Below, piece after piece: positions 55,883 to 64,000 of a stretch of DNA of 64,000 bases. Position 1 is the stretch's first letter; each line of letters starts with the position of its first letter. The position numbers and the translations under genes were made by a program. Source of the DNA: Halomonas urumqiensis (lineage in GTDB: Bacteria; Pseudomonadota; Gammaproteobacteria; Pseudomonadales; Halomonadaceae). The notes below the pieces were generated by a model, which was given only the letters and a program-made list of their open reading frames with translations, was not told the DNA's origin and did not search any database. The stretch lies in contig NZ_PYUD01000009.1 of assembly GCF_003028575.1 (NCBI RefSeq), forward strand, positions 43,458 through 107,457, written 5' to 3'.

Positions 55883-57091
55883 TCAGTGATCCAGTCGTTC
55901 GATGATGGCTGCGATGCCTTGGCCGACGCCAATGCACATGGTCACCAAGGCGAAGCGACCACCACTGGCCTCCAACTGGCGGAGGGCGGTCAGCGCCAGG
56001 CGAGCCCCTGACGCGCCCAGTGGGTGGCCGATGGCGATGGCACCACCGTTGATGTTCAGGCGGCTGTCGTCCGCCGATAGCCCGAGTTGCTTGACGCAGC
56101 CCAGTACCTGCACCGCGAAGGCCTCGTTGATCTCGATCACATCCATCTGGTCGAGGGTCATGCCGGCTCGCGCCAATACCTTCTGTGATGCGGGTGCCGG
56201 CCCCAGGCCCATGACGCGGGGCGCCACACCGGCCACGGCTCCCGCCACGATGCGTGCCCGTGGTCTGACCCCGGCGTTTTCTCCCGCCTGGCGACTGCCG
56301 ACGATCAGGGCGGCGGCCCCATCGTTGAGACCCGAGGCGTTACCGGCGGTGACAACACCACCCTCGAACAGCGGCGACAGTCGGCCCAGCTTGTCGGCAT
56401 CGGTGCCAGGCCGTGGATGTTCATCCTTGTCGATCGCGAGCGGGGGCTGCTTGCGGCCCTGGGGCACCTCGATGGCGAGGATCTCCCCGTCATAAAAGCC
56501 CTGGCTCAGGGCAGTGGCGTACCGGGCCTGGGAGCGCGCCGCGAAGGCATCACTCGCGTCGCGTCCCAGTGCCAGGTCCTTTGCCACGTTGTCGGCTGTC
56601 TCCGGCATGCTGTGGCTACCATAGACTTGACCGATCCAGGGATTGGGAAAGCGCGAACCGATCACGGTGTCATAAAGGGGCTGATTGCGGGCAAATGCCG
56701 CATCGGCCTTGCCCAGCACATAGGGCGCCCGCGACATCGACTCCACTCCCCCGGCCAGGAACAGCTCACCTTCGCCGAGTCGGGTCGCGCGCGCGGCATC
56801 GATCACCGCGGCCAGGCCGCTGCCGCACAGACGATTGACGGTCTGCCCGGCAACCTCGACGGGAAGACCGGCCAGCAGCGCACCGTGGCGGGCCACGTTG
56901 CGAGAATCCTCGCCGGCCTGGTTGGTGCAGCCGGCCAACACTTCCTCGAAGTCCTCGGGGGCGAAGCCGTTGCGCTCGACGAGGGCCTTCAAGGTCCGGC
57001 CGAGCAGATCATCGGGGCGCACGCTGGCCAGACTGCCGCCGTGGCGACCGAAGGGGGTACGAATACCGTCGTAGATGAAGGCGTCTTGCAT
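55883..57091 (-). CDS. Acetyl-CoA acetyltransferase / 3-oxoacyl-CoA thiolase
   Basis: Thiolase of 402 residues. The acylated Cys is in NRLCGSGLAAVIDAA (about residue 87), the second active-site stretch is NGGAIAIGHPLGASGARL, and the third is MCIGVGQG. TNQAGEDSRNVARHGALLAG and SMSRAPYVLGKAD resemble beta-ketoadipyl-CoA thiolases (PcaF/PaaJ), but a generic role is equally possible. ATG 57091 gives the family start MQDAFIYDGIRTPFGR; the frame is open beyond it only as a shadow. It follows a 3-hydroxyacyl-CoA dehydrogenase gene by 13 bp. Confidence 0.88.
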   Translation of the reverse strand: MQDAFIYDGIRTPFGRHGGSLASVRPDDLLGRTLKALVERNGFAPEDFEEVLAGCTNQAGEDSRNVARHGALLAGLPVEVAGQTVNRLCGSGLAAVIDAARATRLGEGELFLAGGVESMSRAPYVLGKADAAFARNQPLYDTVIGSRFPNPWIGQVYGSHSMPETADNVAKDLALGRDASDAFAARSQARYATALSQGFYDGEILAIEVPQGRKQPPLAIDKDEHPRPGTDADKLGRLSPLFEGGVVTAGNASGLNDGAAALIVGSRQAGENAGVRPRARIVAGAVAGVAPRVMGLGPAPASQKVLARAGMTLDQMDVIEINEAFAVQVLGCVKQLGLSADDSRLNINGGAIAIGHPLGASGARLALTALRQLEASGGRFALVTMCIGVGQGIAAIIERLDH

Positions 57092-57104
57092 GGGAGCACT
57101 CCTG

Positions 57105-58652
57105 TCAGGTCGATTCGGGGGTCGCAAGCGGCAGGCCCAGCATGGCGCGTCGGCGCAGCCAGGGACTGGGGCGATAGCGTGGGTCGCGGGTGGCGGCGAA
57201 CATGTTGTCGAGGATCGAGAGTATCCGCCGGCCGCCGAAGTGGTCGCCCATTGCCAGCGGTCCTCGTGGATAGCCGAGCCCCAGTTCCACGGCGCGGTCG
57301 AGAGTAGCGGGCTCTGCCACGCCCTGTTGGGCAATGTCAGCGCCGACATTGACGATGCAGGCCACCACGCGCTGGAGCACGAAGCCGTTGCTGTCGTTGA
57401 GCACACTCACCGGGGTGCCGTCAGCGCCAAGCAGGGCCCAGGCGGCATCCCGGTAGCGGGTCTGGGTGGCCGGGGTGGTCATCAGGCTACGCCGCTTGTC
57501 GAGGCCGCCGAGCATATCGATCGCCACACAGCGACGCGCATCGAGACCCAGGCGCAGTGCCGTCTGGGTGGCGTCTTCACCCAGCGGGGTGAGCAGGCAA
57601 AGCGAGTCGGGGCTTGGCTGATCGCGCTGTTCGAGCGTCCAGCCAGCGGCGGTGACCACTGCCGAGAGGGCCTGGGCGGCTTCGGGGTCTTCGCGGCTGA
57701 TCCATATCGGCAGGGGAGTGGCCGCCGGCGCTGAAGGTTCCTTGGCCACTACCGCCTGGCCCTCCTGGTAGCAATAGAAGCCTTCGCCGCTCTTGCGGCC
57801 CAGCAGCCCGGCATCGAGACGCGATCGGGTCAAGGGTGAAGGCCGGAAACGCGCCTCTTCATAATACTGGTGATAGATCGACTCCATTACCGCGTGGGAT
57901 ACATCGAGACCGGTCAAGTCCAGCAGGCTGAAGGGCCCCATGCGAAAACCACCCTGGTCGACGAGGATGCGGTCGATGGTGGCGTGATCCGTCACGCGTT
58001 CGCCAAGGATTCGCAGCGCCTCGGTGCCGAAGGCGCGCCCGGCGTGGTTGACCAGAAAGCCCGGGGTGTCGGTGGCGCGAGCGGTAAAATGCCCCATGGC
58101 CTGTCCCAGGGCATCCACGTGGTCGACGACCTCACGGGAGGTTCGCAAACCGGGTATGACCTCCACGATCTTCATCAGCGGAACAGGGTTGAAGAAGTGG
58201 AAGCCGATCACTCGCTGCGGTAGGCGGCACGCGGAGGCAATGGCGGTTACCGACAGCGACGAGGTATTGGTGGCCAGCACGGCGTCGTCAGCGATGACCG
58301 CTTCCAGTCGCCTGAAGAGGTCCTGCTTGACGTCGAGATCCTCGACGATGGCTTCCACCACGATATCGCAGCCCGCCAGATCCTCGAGCTCGGTAGCCTC
58401 ATGGAGCCGGGATTGGTAGCTTGCCTGATCGTCTTCGCTCAGGCGCCCCTTGGCTACTCCACGCGACCAGATGCCAGCGATGAAGTCCCTGGCCTCATCC
58501 ACCGCGCCCGTGCGTGCATCATGCAGCATCACCTCGAGACCCGCCTGGGCAGCCAACTGGGCGATGCCGCGACCCATGGCGCCGGTGCCGACCAGCCCCA
58601 GGCGGTGGAAAGGTGCCGACGAAGTGACATCCGAGGGTGTGGGGGACGACAT
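57105..58652 (-). CDS. 3-hydroxyacyl-CoA dehydrogenase, two-domain (PaaH/PaaC-like)
   Basis: 515-residue NAD-dependent enzyme with two 3HCDH C-terminal repeats. The NAD motif GLVGTGAMGRGIAQLAAQAG is at about residues 19-38. The catalytic region is NTSSLSVTAIASACRLPQRV with the following GFHFFNPVPLMKIVEVIPG, where His is the base. The second C-terminal repeat (about residues 400-510) resembles phenylacetate-pathway PaaH/PaaC. GAGGAG precedes ATG 58652. It is first in a two-gene operon with the thiolase and is divergent from the acyl-CoA dehydrogenase. Confidence 0.88.
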   Translation of the reverse strand: MSSPTPSDVTSSAPFHRLGLVGTGAMGRGIAQLAAQAGLEVMLHDARTGAVDEARDFIAGIWSRGVAKGRLSEDDQASYQSRLHEATELEDLAGCDIVVEAIVEDLDVKQDLFRRLEAVIADDAVLATNTSSLSVTAIASACRLPQRVIGFHFFNPVPLMKIVEVIPGLRTSREVVDHVDALGQAMGHFTARATDTPGFLVNHAGRAFGTEALRILGERVTDHATIDRILVDQGGFRMGPFSLLDLTGLDVSHAVMESIYHQYYEEARFRPSPLTRSRLDAGLLGRKSGEGFYCYQEGQAVVAKEPSAPAATPLPIWISREDPEAAQALSAVVTAAGWTLEQRDQPSPDSLCLLTPLGEDATQTALRLGLDARRCVAIDMLGGLDKRRSLMTTPATQTRYRDAAWALLGADGTPVSVLNDSNGFVLQRVVACIVNVGADIAQQGVAEPATLDRAVELGLGYPRGPLAMGDHFGGRRILSILDNMFAATRDPRYRPSPWLRRRAMLGLPLATPEST

Positions 58653-58892
58653 GGCGAGCTTCTCCTCATGATCGGGTATCGGGACAGTCGTGCGCTGAAC
58701 AGTCGAGCGCTGATATGCAGCGTGCTTATATTCCGCAAAGCAAAACTAAATTCCGTATATTGACTGCCATCCTAGGCTATGCAAAAGTGCCTGACAATAG
58801 ATGCGAACGACAATTCCATGATGCAGAACCGGTACTCCTGACGTAGCCGACTCCCCGAGACCCGCCTGCCACTTCACCTGTGAGGACACGCC

Positions 58893-60044
58893 ATGATTCG
58901 TGACCCGGAACTCCTGAATCAGCTTCTCGATACCATTTCGCGTTTCGTGCGCGAACGACTGATTCCCAATGAAGCGCGCCTGGCCGAGGACGATGCCGTA
59001 CCTGCCGAATTGCTTGCGGAGATGAAGGAGATGGGTCTGTTTGGCCTGTCGATCCCGGAAGAGTATGGCGGTCTCGGCTTGACCATGGAGGAAGAGGCGC
59101 TGGTCGCGATGGAGATTGGCAAGACGTCTCCGGCGTTCCGTTCGGTGTTTGGCACCAACAACGGCATCGGCGCACAAGGCATTCTCATCGACGGTACGCA
59201 GGAGCAGAAGCTGAAGTACGTGCCGGCGCTGGCGACTGGAGACATCCTCAGTTCGTTCTGCCTGACCGAGCCCGATGTCGGTTCCGACGCTGCCAGCCTG
59301 CGCACCACGGCCGTACGTGACGGCGATCACTACATTCTCAATGGCACCAAGCGCTACATCACCAATGGCCCCGAGGCGGATCTTTTCACCGTGATGGCGC
59401 GAACGGATCCCGCCAAGAAAGGGGCAGGTGGCATTTCGGCGTTCATTGTCGAAGGTGACACTCCCGGACTCGAGCGTGGGCCTGCCGACAACAAAATGGG
59501 TCAGAAGGGCGCCCACACCTGCGACATCATTTTCAACGACTGCCGGGTGCCGGCCGAGAACATCATCGGGGGCCGCGAGGGCCAGGGCTTCAAGACAGCG
59601 ATGAAGGTGCTGGATCGCGGCCGACTGCATATTTCCGCCGTCTGTGTCGGTGTTGCCGAGCGGCTGGTCGAGGAGTCGCTGCGCTATACCATGGATCGCC
59701 AACAGTTCGGCGTGCCGCTTTCCAGCCATCAACTGATCCAGGCAATGCTTGCCGACAGCAAGACTGAAGCCTATGCCGGCCGCACCATGGTCCTCGACGC
59801 GGCTCGTCGGAAGGATGCCGGTGAAGATGTCTCGACCCTGGCCTCGTGCGCCAAGCTGTTCTGTGCGGAGATGGTGGGTCGTGTGGCCGATCGCGCGGTT
59901 CAAGTCCATGGCGGCGCTGGTTACATGGCGGAGTATGCCGTCGAACGCTTCTATCGCGATGTGCGGCTGTTCCGTATCTATGAAGGTACCACCCAGATCC
60001 AGCAACTGGTGATCGCCCGGAACATGGTACGGGAGGCATCCTGA
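58893..60044 (+). CDS. Acyl-CoA dehydrogenase
   Basis: 383-residue acyl-CoA dehydrogenase. FAD and substrate segments are SSFCLTEPDVGSDAASLRTT and NGTKRYITNGPEADLFTVMA. The catalytic Glu is in FRIYEGTTQIQQLVIARNM. It resembles short- to medium-chain dehydrogenases of catabolic gene sets. GAGGA precedes ATG 58893. The next gene starts within its stop (ATG overlapping TGA), so the two are translationally coupled. It probably oxidises the acyl-CoA made by the ligase at 60044. Confidence 0.9.
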   Translation: MIRDPELLNQLLDTISRFVRERLIPNEARLAEDDAVPAELLAEMKEMGLFGLSIPEEYGGLGLTMEEEALVAMEIGKTSPAFRSVFGTNNGIGAQGILIDGTQEQKLKYVPALATGDILSSFCLTEPDVGSDAASLRTTAVRDGDHYILNGTKRYITNGPEADLFTVMARTDPAKKGAGGISAFIVEGDTPGLERGPADNKMGQKGAHTCDIIFNDCRVPAENIIGGREGQGFKTAMKVLDRGRLHISAVCVGVAERLVEESLRYTMDRQQFGVPLSSHQLIQAMLADSKTEAYAGRTMVLDAARRKDAGEDVSTLASCAKLFCAEMVGRVADRAVQVHGGAGYMAEYAVERFYRDVRLFRIYEGTTQIQQLVIARNMVREAS

Positions 60045-61645
60045 TGACGTTTCGTGTAGCGCGCCGGGCACCTGACGAGCGGATCTTTGGCCGCCTGGCC
60101 AGTGAGCTGGTGGCCGAGCTTCCCGAGCGCCTGAGTACCCGGGTGCTCGAGAATGCCCGTCGCATTCCCGACGAGCCGGCACTGGTCGATGGCGATATCC
60201 GCTGGAGCTACGCAGAGCTGGCGCGCGAGATTGGCGAGGCGTGTCAGTGGCTGGTTTCACTCGGGATTCGCCCAGGCGACCGTGTGATGATGGTTGGTGA
60301 GAACAGTCGTGCCCTGGTAGCCGTGCTGCTGGCGGCAAGCGAACTCGATGCCTGGGTGGCGATCGTCAACTCACGGCTGTCGGTCAAGGAGATCGATCTG
60401 ATTCGCGATCATTGCCTGCCGCGACGCGTCCTGTACACCAGTGAGGCATCCCCCGATGCGGATGAGCACGGTCGTCGTCACGGCGCCGAGTCGCTGGTGC
60501 ATCCCAGCCTGGGTGCGCTGAGGGTAGGGGCGCTGGCTTCAAGCGACCCTGAACCGGTGTCGGCCAGTGGCGACGAGCAGGTGGCGGCGATGATCTATAC
60601 CTCCGGCACCACCGGCACACCCAAGGGTGTCATGCTCACTCACCGCGGTATTCTTTATATCGCATCGATCTCCGGGGGCATGCGCCATCTTGGTGAGGGC
60701 CAGCGCGTCTATGGGGTGCTACCCATGTCGCATGTCTTCGGTCTTTCTTCGGTATGCATGGGATCGCTCTATAACGGTGCCTGTCTCTATACCGTGCCAC
60801 GCTTCGATGCGGCGATGATGCTCGCGACCCTGGAGCGTGAGCGAATCACCGTCCTGCAGGGCGTGCCGGCCATGTACTCGAGAACCCTGGAGTTTCTTCG
60901 CCAGCGCGGCCAGCCTCTGGAAGCGCCAGCGCTGATCTATATGTCGGCAGGCGGCTCGCCGATGGATGCCGACATCAAGGGAAGAGCCGAGGCGGTTTTC
61001 GGGCTGACACTGCATAACGGCTATGGCTTGACCGAGGCCAGCCCGACCATCAGCCAGACCCGTATCGATGATCGACATGCCAGCAATACCGCGGGGCGTG
61101 TGTTGCCACTGCTGGAGTATCGCCTCGCGCCGTTGGATACAGGCGGTGACGCCACCGAGGGCGAAGACGAGGTTGGCGAGCTCTGGGTGCGTGGCCCCAA
61201 TGTCATGAAGGGCTACTTTCGCCAGCCCGACGCCACGCGAGCCATCCTCACCGACGATGGTTGGCTCAATACCGGCGATATCGCGCGGTTCGACGAGGCC
61301 GATCAGCTGTATATCGTGGGGCGCAGCAAGGAGCTTATCATTCGCTCCGGGTTCAACATCTACCCACCCGATGTCGAGGCGGTGATCAACGAACATCCCG
61401 ATGTCACCCTGTCCGCCGTGGTGGGCCGCCAGGTATCGGGTAACGAGGAGGTGGTGGCCTTCGTGCAGTGCGAGCCGGGGTCGAACCTGGACGAAACGAC
61501 GTTACATGCCTTTATCGCCGAGCGGCTGGCCCCCTACAAGCGGCCATCGCAGATCGTGTTGATGGAGAGTCTGCCGGCGACGGCAAGTGGCAAGATTCTC
61601 AAGGGGCGGTTGCGTGACATGGCGCAGGGGAGGGACATGCCATGA
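60044..61645 (+). CDS. AMP-dependent acyl-CoA ligase
   Basis: 533-residue ANL-superfamily ligase. The adenylate motif is IYTSGTTGTPKGVMLTHRG (about 186), then GYGLTEASPT, the TGDIARFDEADQLYIVGRSK hinge and the catalytic lysine in TASGKILKGRL. It activates an organic acid with ATP and CoA. Context (acyl-CoA dehydrogenase before, hotdog thioesterase after) suggests a fatty or aryl-alkyl acid substrate. It is in a tight operon; the end overlaps the next start by 4 bp. Confidence 0.9.
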   Translation: MTFRVARRAPDERIFGRLASELVAELPERLSTRVLENARRIPDEPALVDGDIRWSYAELAREIGEACQWLVSLGIRPGDRVMMVGENSRALVAVLLAASELDAWVAIVNSRLSVKEIDLIRDHCLPRRVLYTSEASPDADEHGRRHGAESLVHPSLGALRVGALASSDPEPVSASGDEQVAAMIYTSGTTGTPKGVMLTHRGILYIASISGGMRHLGEGQRVYGVLPMSHVFGLSSVCMGSLYNGACLYTVPRFDAAMMLATLERERITVLQGVPAMYSRTLEFLRQRGQPLEAPALIYMSAGGSPMDADIKGRAEAVFGLTLHNGYGLTEASPTISQTRIDDRHASNTAGRVLPLLEYRLAPLDTGGDATEGEDEVGELWVRGPNVMKGYFRQPDATRAILTDDGWLNTGDIARFDEADQLYIVGRSKELIIRSGFNIYPPDVEAVINEHPDVTLSAVVGRQVSGNEEVVAFVQCEPGSNLDETTLHAFIAERLAPYKRPSQIVLMESLPATASGKILKGRLRDMAQGRDMP

Positions 61646-62073
61646 GTGACGTCTTGCCACTGTCCTGGCGAATGGTGGGCTTTCAGGATTTTCTGGGCGT
61701 CCGCGTGGTTGACTGGGTACCGGACCAGGTCACGCTCGAGCTGGTGGTCGAGCCACATCACCTCAACCGCAGCGGGATCGTGCATGGTGGCGTTCTCTGC
61801 ACCTTGCTGGATGTGGCGATGAGTTTTTCGGGCTTGCACTGCGAAGCTCCGGATCAGCTTCGCAAGGCGATGACCTTGTCGCTTACCACCACCTTCGTGG
61901 CGGCAGCCAAGGGAGATACGCTGCGAGCTATCGGCAGGCTGGAAGGCGGTGGGCGCAGTACCTTCATGGCCAGCGGTAAAGTCTTCGACAGCGAAGGCAC
62001 CCTTGTGGCGATGGGCGAAGGGGCCTTTCGTCGGCGCCGGGGAAGCGAGGCCGCCGAGGTGGAGGGCCAGTGA
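61642..62073 (+). CDS. Hotdog-fold thioesterase (PaaI-like)
   Basis: 143-residue PaaI-type thioesterase. The hotdog signature HLNRSGIVHGGVLCTLLDVAM (about 39-58) has the conserved HGG and Asp, followed by SLTTTFVAAAKGD. Such enzymes clear stalled CoA esters in catabolic pathways. Overlaps of 4 bp on both sides put it firmly in the operon with the ligase and membrane protein. Substrate unknown. Confidence 0.85.
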   Translation: MSDVLPLSWRMVGFQDFLGVRVVDWVPDQVTLELVVEPHHLNRSGIVHGGVLCTLLDVAMSFSGLHCEAPDQLRKAMTLSLTTTFVAAAKGDTLRAIGRLEGGGRSTFMASGKVFDSEGTLVAMGEGAFRRRRGSEAAEVEGQ

Positions 62074-63452
62074 GTGGGGGGCGGCTGAGGGCTTGCCTGC
62101 TGTTGGTCGTGACGCTGGCGACCCTGGCAGACCTGGTGTTCGCGAGCCTCCTGGCGCAGTGGTTGGCCATGCTGGCTCTCGGGGGGTATCTGCTGAGCCT
62201 GCGCGGGCTTTCCTCCATGGCCCGCATCCTGCTGGTTGTGGCCTTCATGCTGAGTCTGGTGGCGCTGTGGCAACATGACGAGCCACTGGTATTGCTGCAC
62301 GAGGCGGCGGGGCGCTTTGCCTTCTTTGCGACCTTCCTGGTGGCGTTGGGCCTGCTTCGTCTGCCTGCCTACCGGTCGACGCTGGTGAAGCGCTGTGGTC
62401 ACACCATGCTCCTTCAGCCTCCCAGCCGACGGTATCCGATCCTGTCATTGGGGTCGGCGCTGTTCGGCATCATTCTCAATATCGGTGTCCTGAATCTGTT
62501 TGCCGCCATGATCGAGAAGAGCAACACCCTGGCGGCGGCACAGGGGCGCTTGTGGGTACAGCAAGCTCGCAGGCGGCGAATGATGCTGGCGTTGTTGCGT
62601 GGGTTTGCCTTGGCGCCACTGGTGTCACCCATGGGTATCGGCATGGCGGTAGTGCTCTCCAGCATGGAGGGCCTGCGCTGGATCGAACTGGCTCCCTATG
62701 CCCTGGGTGCGGCGCTGTTGCTGTTCCTGGTCGGCTGGGGCGTCGACCGGCTGACGGGCCCACGACTTCAGTCCAGTCGCCAGCATGACATTCCTCCACT
62801 GCAGCCGCTGGTGCGTTTCTGCCTGTTGTTGGTCTCGCTGGTAGCGTTGATCTTCTCACTTGCCTGGGTGGGTGGGCTGCGTTTGCCCACGGCGGTGTTG
62901 CTAGGGGCCCCCTTGGGGGCTTTCCTGTGGCTCTGCTGGCAGGGCCGTCGCCATGGCCTAGCGGGGATACCGAGTGCCGCCGTGACCATGCATCGCGGGT
63001 TGCCAAGGCTGGTGGCTCCCGCGTCCAACGAGATCGTGGTGCTGGGGGCAGCCGGCTATCTGGGGCACATCTGCGTGGGATTGGTGGAGGGTACGGCGTT
63101 GGCCGAGCGTGTCGGTTTCCTCTCAGCGCTGGGGGCAGGCACCGCGGTGGTCGCCATGTTGCTGGTGGCACTGTTGGCTCAGGTTGGCATCAACCCCATC
63201 GTCAGCGTCACGCTGCTGGTCGGTATTCTGCCCACCCTGGGTATCGAGGGATTGACGCCACCCATTCTGGCGGTCTCCCTGCTGGTGGGGTGGACACTGG
63301 CGCTCATGTCATCACCCATGACCGTCTCGATGCTGATTCTGTCCAGGTTCACGGGCGTTTCGTCGTTGCGGATCGGCTATCGCTGGAACGGCCTGTTTCT
63401 CTGCCTTGCCACCCCGCTTTTGGCGGCGTGGTTTTTGATAGCACGTTTTTAG
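62070..63452 (+). CDS. Multi-pass inner-membrane permease-like protein
   Basis: 460-residue protein with about 11-12 hydrophobic segments spread over its whole length (for example LRACLLLVVTLATLADLVFA, LVSPMGIGMAVVLSSM, GWTLALMSSPMTVSMLILSR). The short repeated motif SPMG / SSPMT in two half-membranous stretches recalls dicarboxylate/ion-transporter re-entrant loops, but I do not recognise the family. The start is GTG 62070, within the previous stop. It is the last gene of the operon with acyl-CoA ligase and thioesterase; import or efflux of the pathway acid is inference. Confidence 0.7.
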   Translation: MSGGRLRACLLLVVTLATLADLVFASLLAQWLAMLALGGYLLSLRGLSSMARILLVVAFMLSLVALWQHDEPLVLLHEAAGRFAFFATFLVALGLLRLPAYRSTLVKRCGHTMLLQPPSRRYPILSLGSALFGIILNIGVLNLFAAMIEKSNTLAAAQGRLWVQQARRRRMMLALLRGFALAPLVSPMGIGMAVVLSSMEGLRWIELAPYALGAALLLFLVGWGVDRLTGPRLQSSRQHDIPPLQPLVRFCLLLVSLVALIFSLAWVGGLRLPTAVLLGAPLGAFLWLCWQGRRHGLAGIPSAAVTMHRGLPRLVAPASNEIVVLGAAGYLGHICVGLVEGTALAERVGFLSALGAGTAVVAMLLVALLAQVGINPIVSVTLLVGILPTLGIEGLTPPILAVSLLVGWTLALMSSPMTVSMLILSRFTGVSSLRIGYRWNGLFLCLATPLLAAWFLIARF

Positions 63453-63487
63453 CGTGCCAGTGGCCATTCACCGTTCCACTGGCATGC
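63453..63487 (+). terminator. Hairpin after permease gene
   Basis: GCCAGTGG (63456-63463) pairs with CCACTGGC (63476-63483); flanking bases extend the stem with a bulge. It begins at the stop codon. No T-tract follows. Downstream, CTGAATACTCA occurs twice as a direct repeat before the etfB leader. Confidence 0.5.
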
Positions 63488-63636
63488 GTCCCTGAATACT
63501 CAAATGAACTGAATATGCACATGCACTGAATACTCACAGGACATGGCCATGCCATCGGCCATGACGGCAAGCACCGGAGTGTCGACACGATCCAGGACAC
63601 CCTGGAGGGCCAGCCACACAACATGGGAGAAACGCC

Positions 63637-64000
63637 ATGAAAGTACTCGTCGCGGTCAAACGCGTCATCGACTACAACGTCAAGATCCGGGTCAAGCCGG
63701 ATAATTCCGACGTCGATCTCACCAACGTCAAGATGGCCATGAACCCGTTCTGCGAGATCGCCGTGGAAGAAGCGGTGAGGCTCAAGGAGCGCGGCGTGGC
63801 CACCGAGGTCGTGGCCGTGACCATCGGCCCCAAGGCCGCCCAGGAGCAACTGCGCACCGCCCTGGCACTGGGCGCCGACCGGGCCGTTCATGTGGATACG
63901 TCCGCCGAGTCCGATCAGCGAATTGAATCCCTGGCCGTGGCCAAGCTGCTTGCCAAGGTGGTCGAGGAAGAGCAGCCGGGCCTGGTCATCGTCGGCAAGC
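63637..64000 (+). CDS. etfB: Electron transfer flavoprotein beta subunit (partial)
   Basis: About 121 codons of the ETF beta subunit, running off the right edge. The start [20 protein letters not shown] and the segments [17 protein letters not shown] and GADRAVHV are standard. GGGAGA lies upstream of ATG 63637. ETF accepts electrons from the acyl-CoA dehydrogenases encoded in this window and passes them to ETF:quinone oxidoreductase. etfA probably follows outside the window. Confidence 0.95.
   Translation, partial: MKVLVAVKRVIDYNVKIRVKPDNSDVDLTNVKMAMNPFCEIAVEEAVRLKERGVATEVVAVTIGPKAAQEQLRTALALGADRAVHVDTSAESDQRIESLAVAKLLAKVVEEEQPGLVIVGK

Noticed and set aside
58746..60338. 530-codon open frame opposite the acyl-CoA dehydrogenase
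   Set aside because: Antisense shadow spanning two coupled real genes.

Overview
The window is a 64-kb stretch of GC-rich (roughly 60-65 %) chromosomal DNA from a gammaproteobacterium, most likely a Halomonas-type member of the Halomonadaceae. The evidence is the Pseudomonas-like neighbourhood dinB/lexA | psrA - L,D-transpeptidase - nagZ - hypoxanthine phosphoribosyltransferase, two TRAP transport systems, a YehZYXW-type osmoprotectant ABC importer, and many acyl-CoA catabolic genes. I saw no rRNA or tRNA gene, prophage, insertion sequence or CRISPR array. The window cuts into dinB on the left and etfB on the right.

Layout. 0-4.7 kb: SOS genes lexA-dinB (minus), divergent from psrA and a cell-wall/purine-salvage run. 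4.8-10.5 kb: a valine/branched-chain acyl-CoA locus (acyl-CoA synthetase and a LiuR-type MerR regulator on minus; isobutyryl-CoA dehydrogenase, 3-hydroxyisobutyryl-CoA hydrolase and mmsB on plus) around a perfect 16-bp palindrome. 10.6-13.2 kb: gcdH and a glutarate CoA-transferase. 13.4-17.5 kb: acnB, a DUF1289 protein and miaE. 17.5-21.4 kb: a 1304-residue BTAD / degenerate cyclase / AAA / TPR regulator. 21.5-30.1 kb: ppsR | ppsA, lpxH-ppiB, glnS-cysS, with three copies of a nested-palindrome intergenic repeat. 30.2-35.1 kb: a DUF1853 gene and the osmoprotectant importer. 35.4-41.1 kb: branched-chain 2-oxoacid dehydrogenase E1alpha, E1beta and E2, followed by a Hanks-type kinase-like gene. 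41.1-45.1 kb: a DctPQM TRAP transporter divergent from pxpA. 45.2-49.5 kb: a small ribbon-helix-helix-like protein, then a GlaR/CsiR-type GntR regulator divergent from lhgO, then IclR and LysR regulators. 49.6-55.8 kb: an AidB-like acyl-CoA dehydrogenase, a CoA-transferase and a TAXI TRAP system. 55.9-63.5 kb: thiolase and 3-hydroxyacyl-CoA dehydrogenase, divergent from an acyl-CoA dehydrogenase, AMP ligase, thioesterase and permease. 63.6 kb onward: etfB.

The dominant theme is amino-acid and organic-acid catabolism through CoA thioesters. The bkd and isobutyryl-CoA loci together cover much of valine breakdown and carry near-identical palindromes, so one LiuR-type regulator probably controls both. 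gcdH with its CoA-transferase, and lhgO with its regulator, belong to the two known branches of glutarate catabolism. The acyl-CoA dehydrogenases need electron transfer flavoprotein, whose beta subunit begins at the right edge.

The most unusual points are the kinase-like gene attached to a bkd operon whose E1alpha has the mitochondrial-type regulatory loop with its serines; the covarying nested-hairpin repeat family, two copies of which flank ppsA; and the large fusion regulator with a degenerate cyclase domain.
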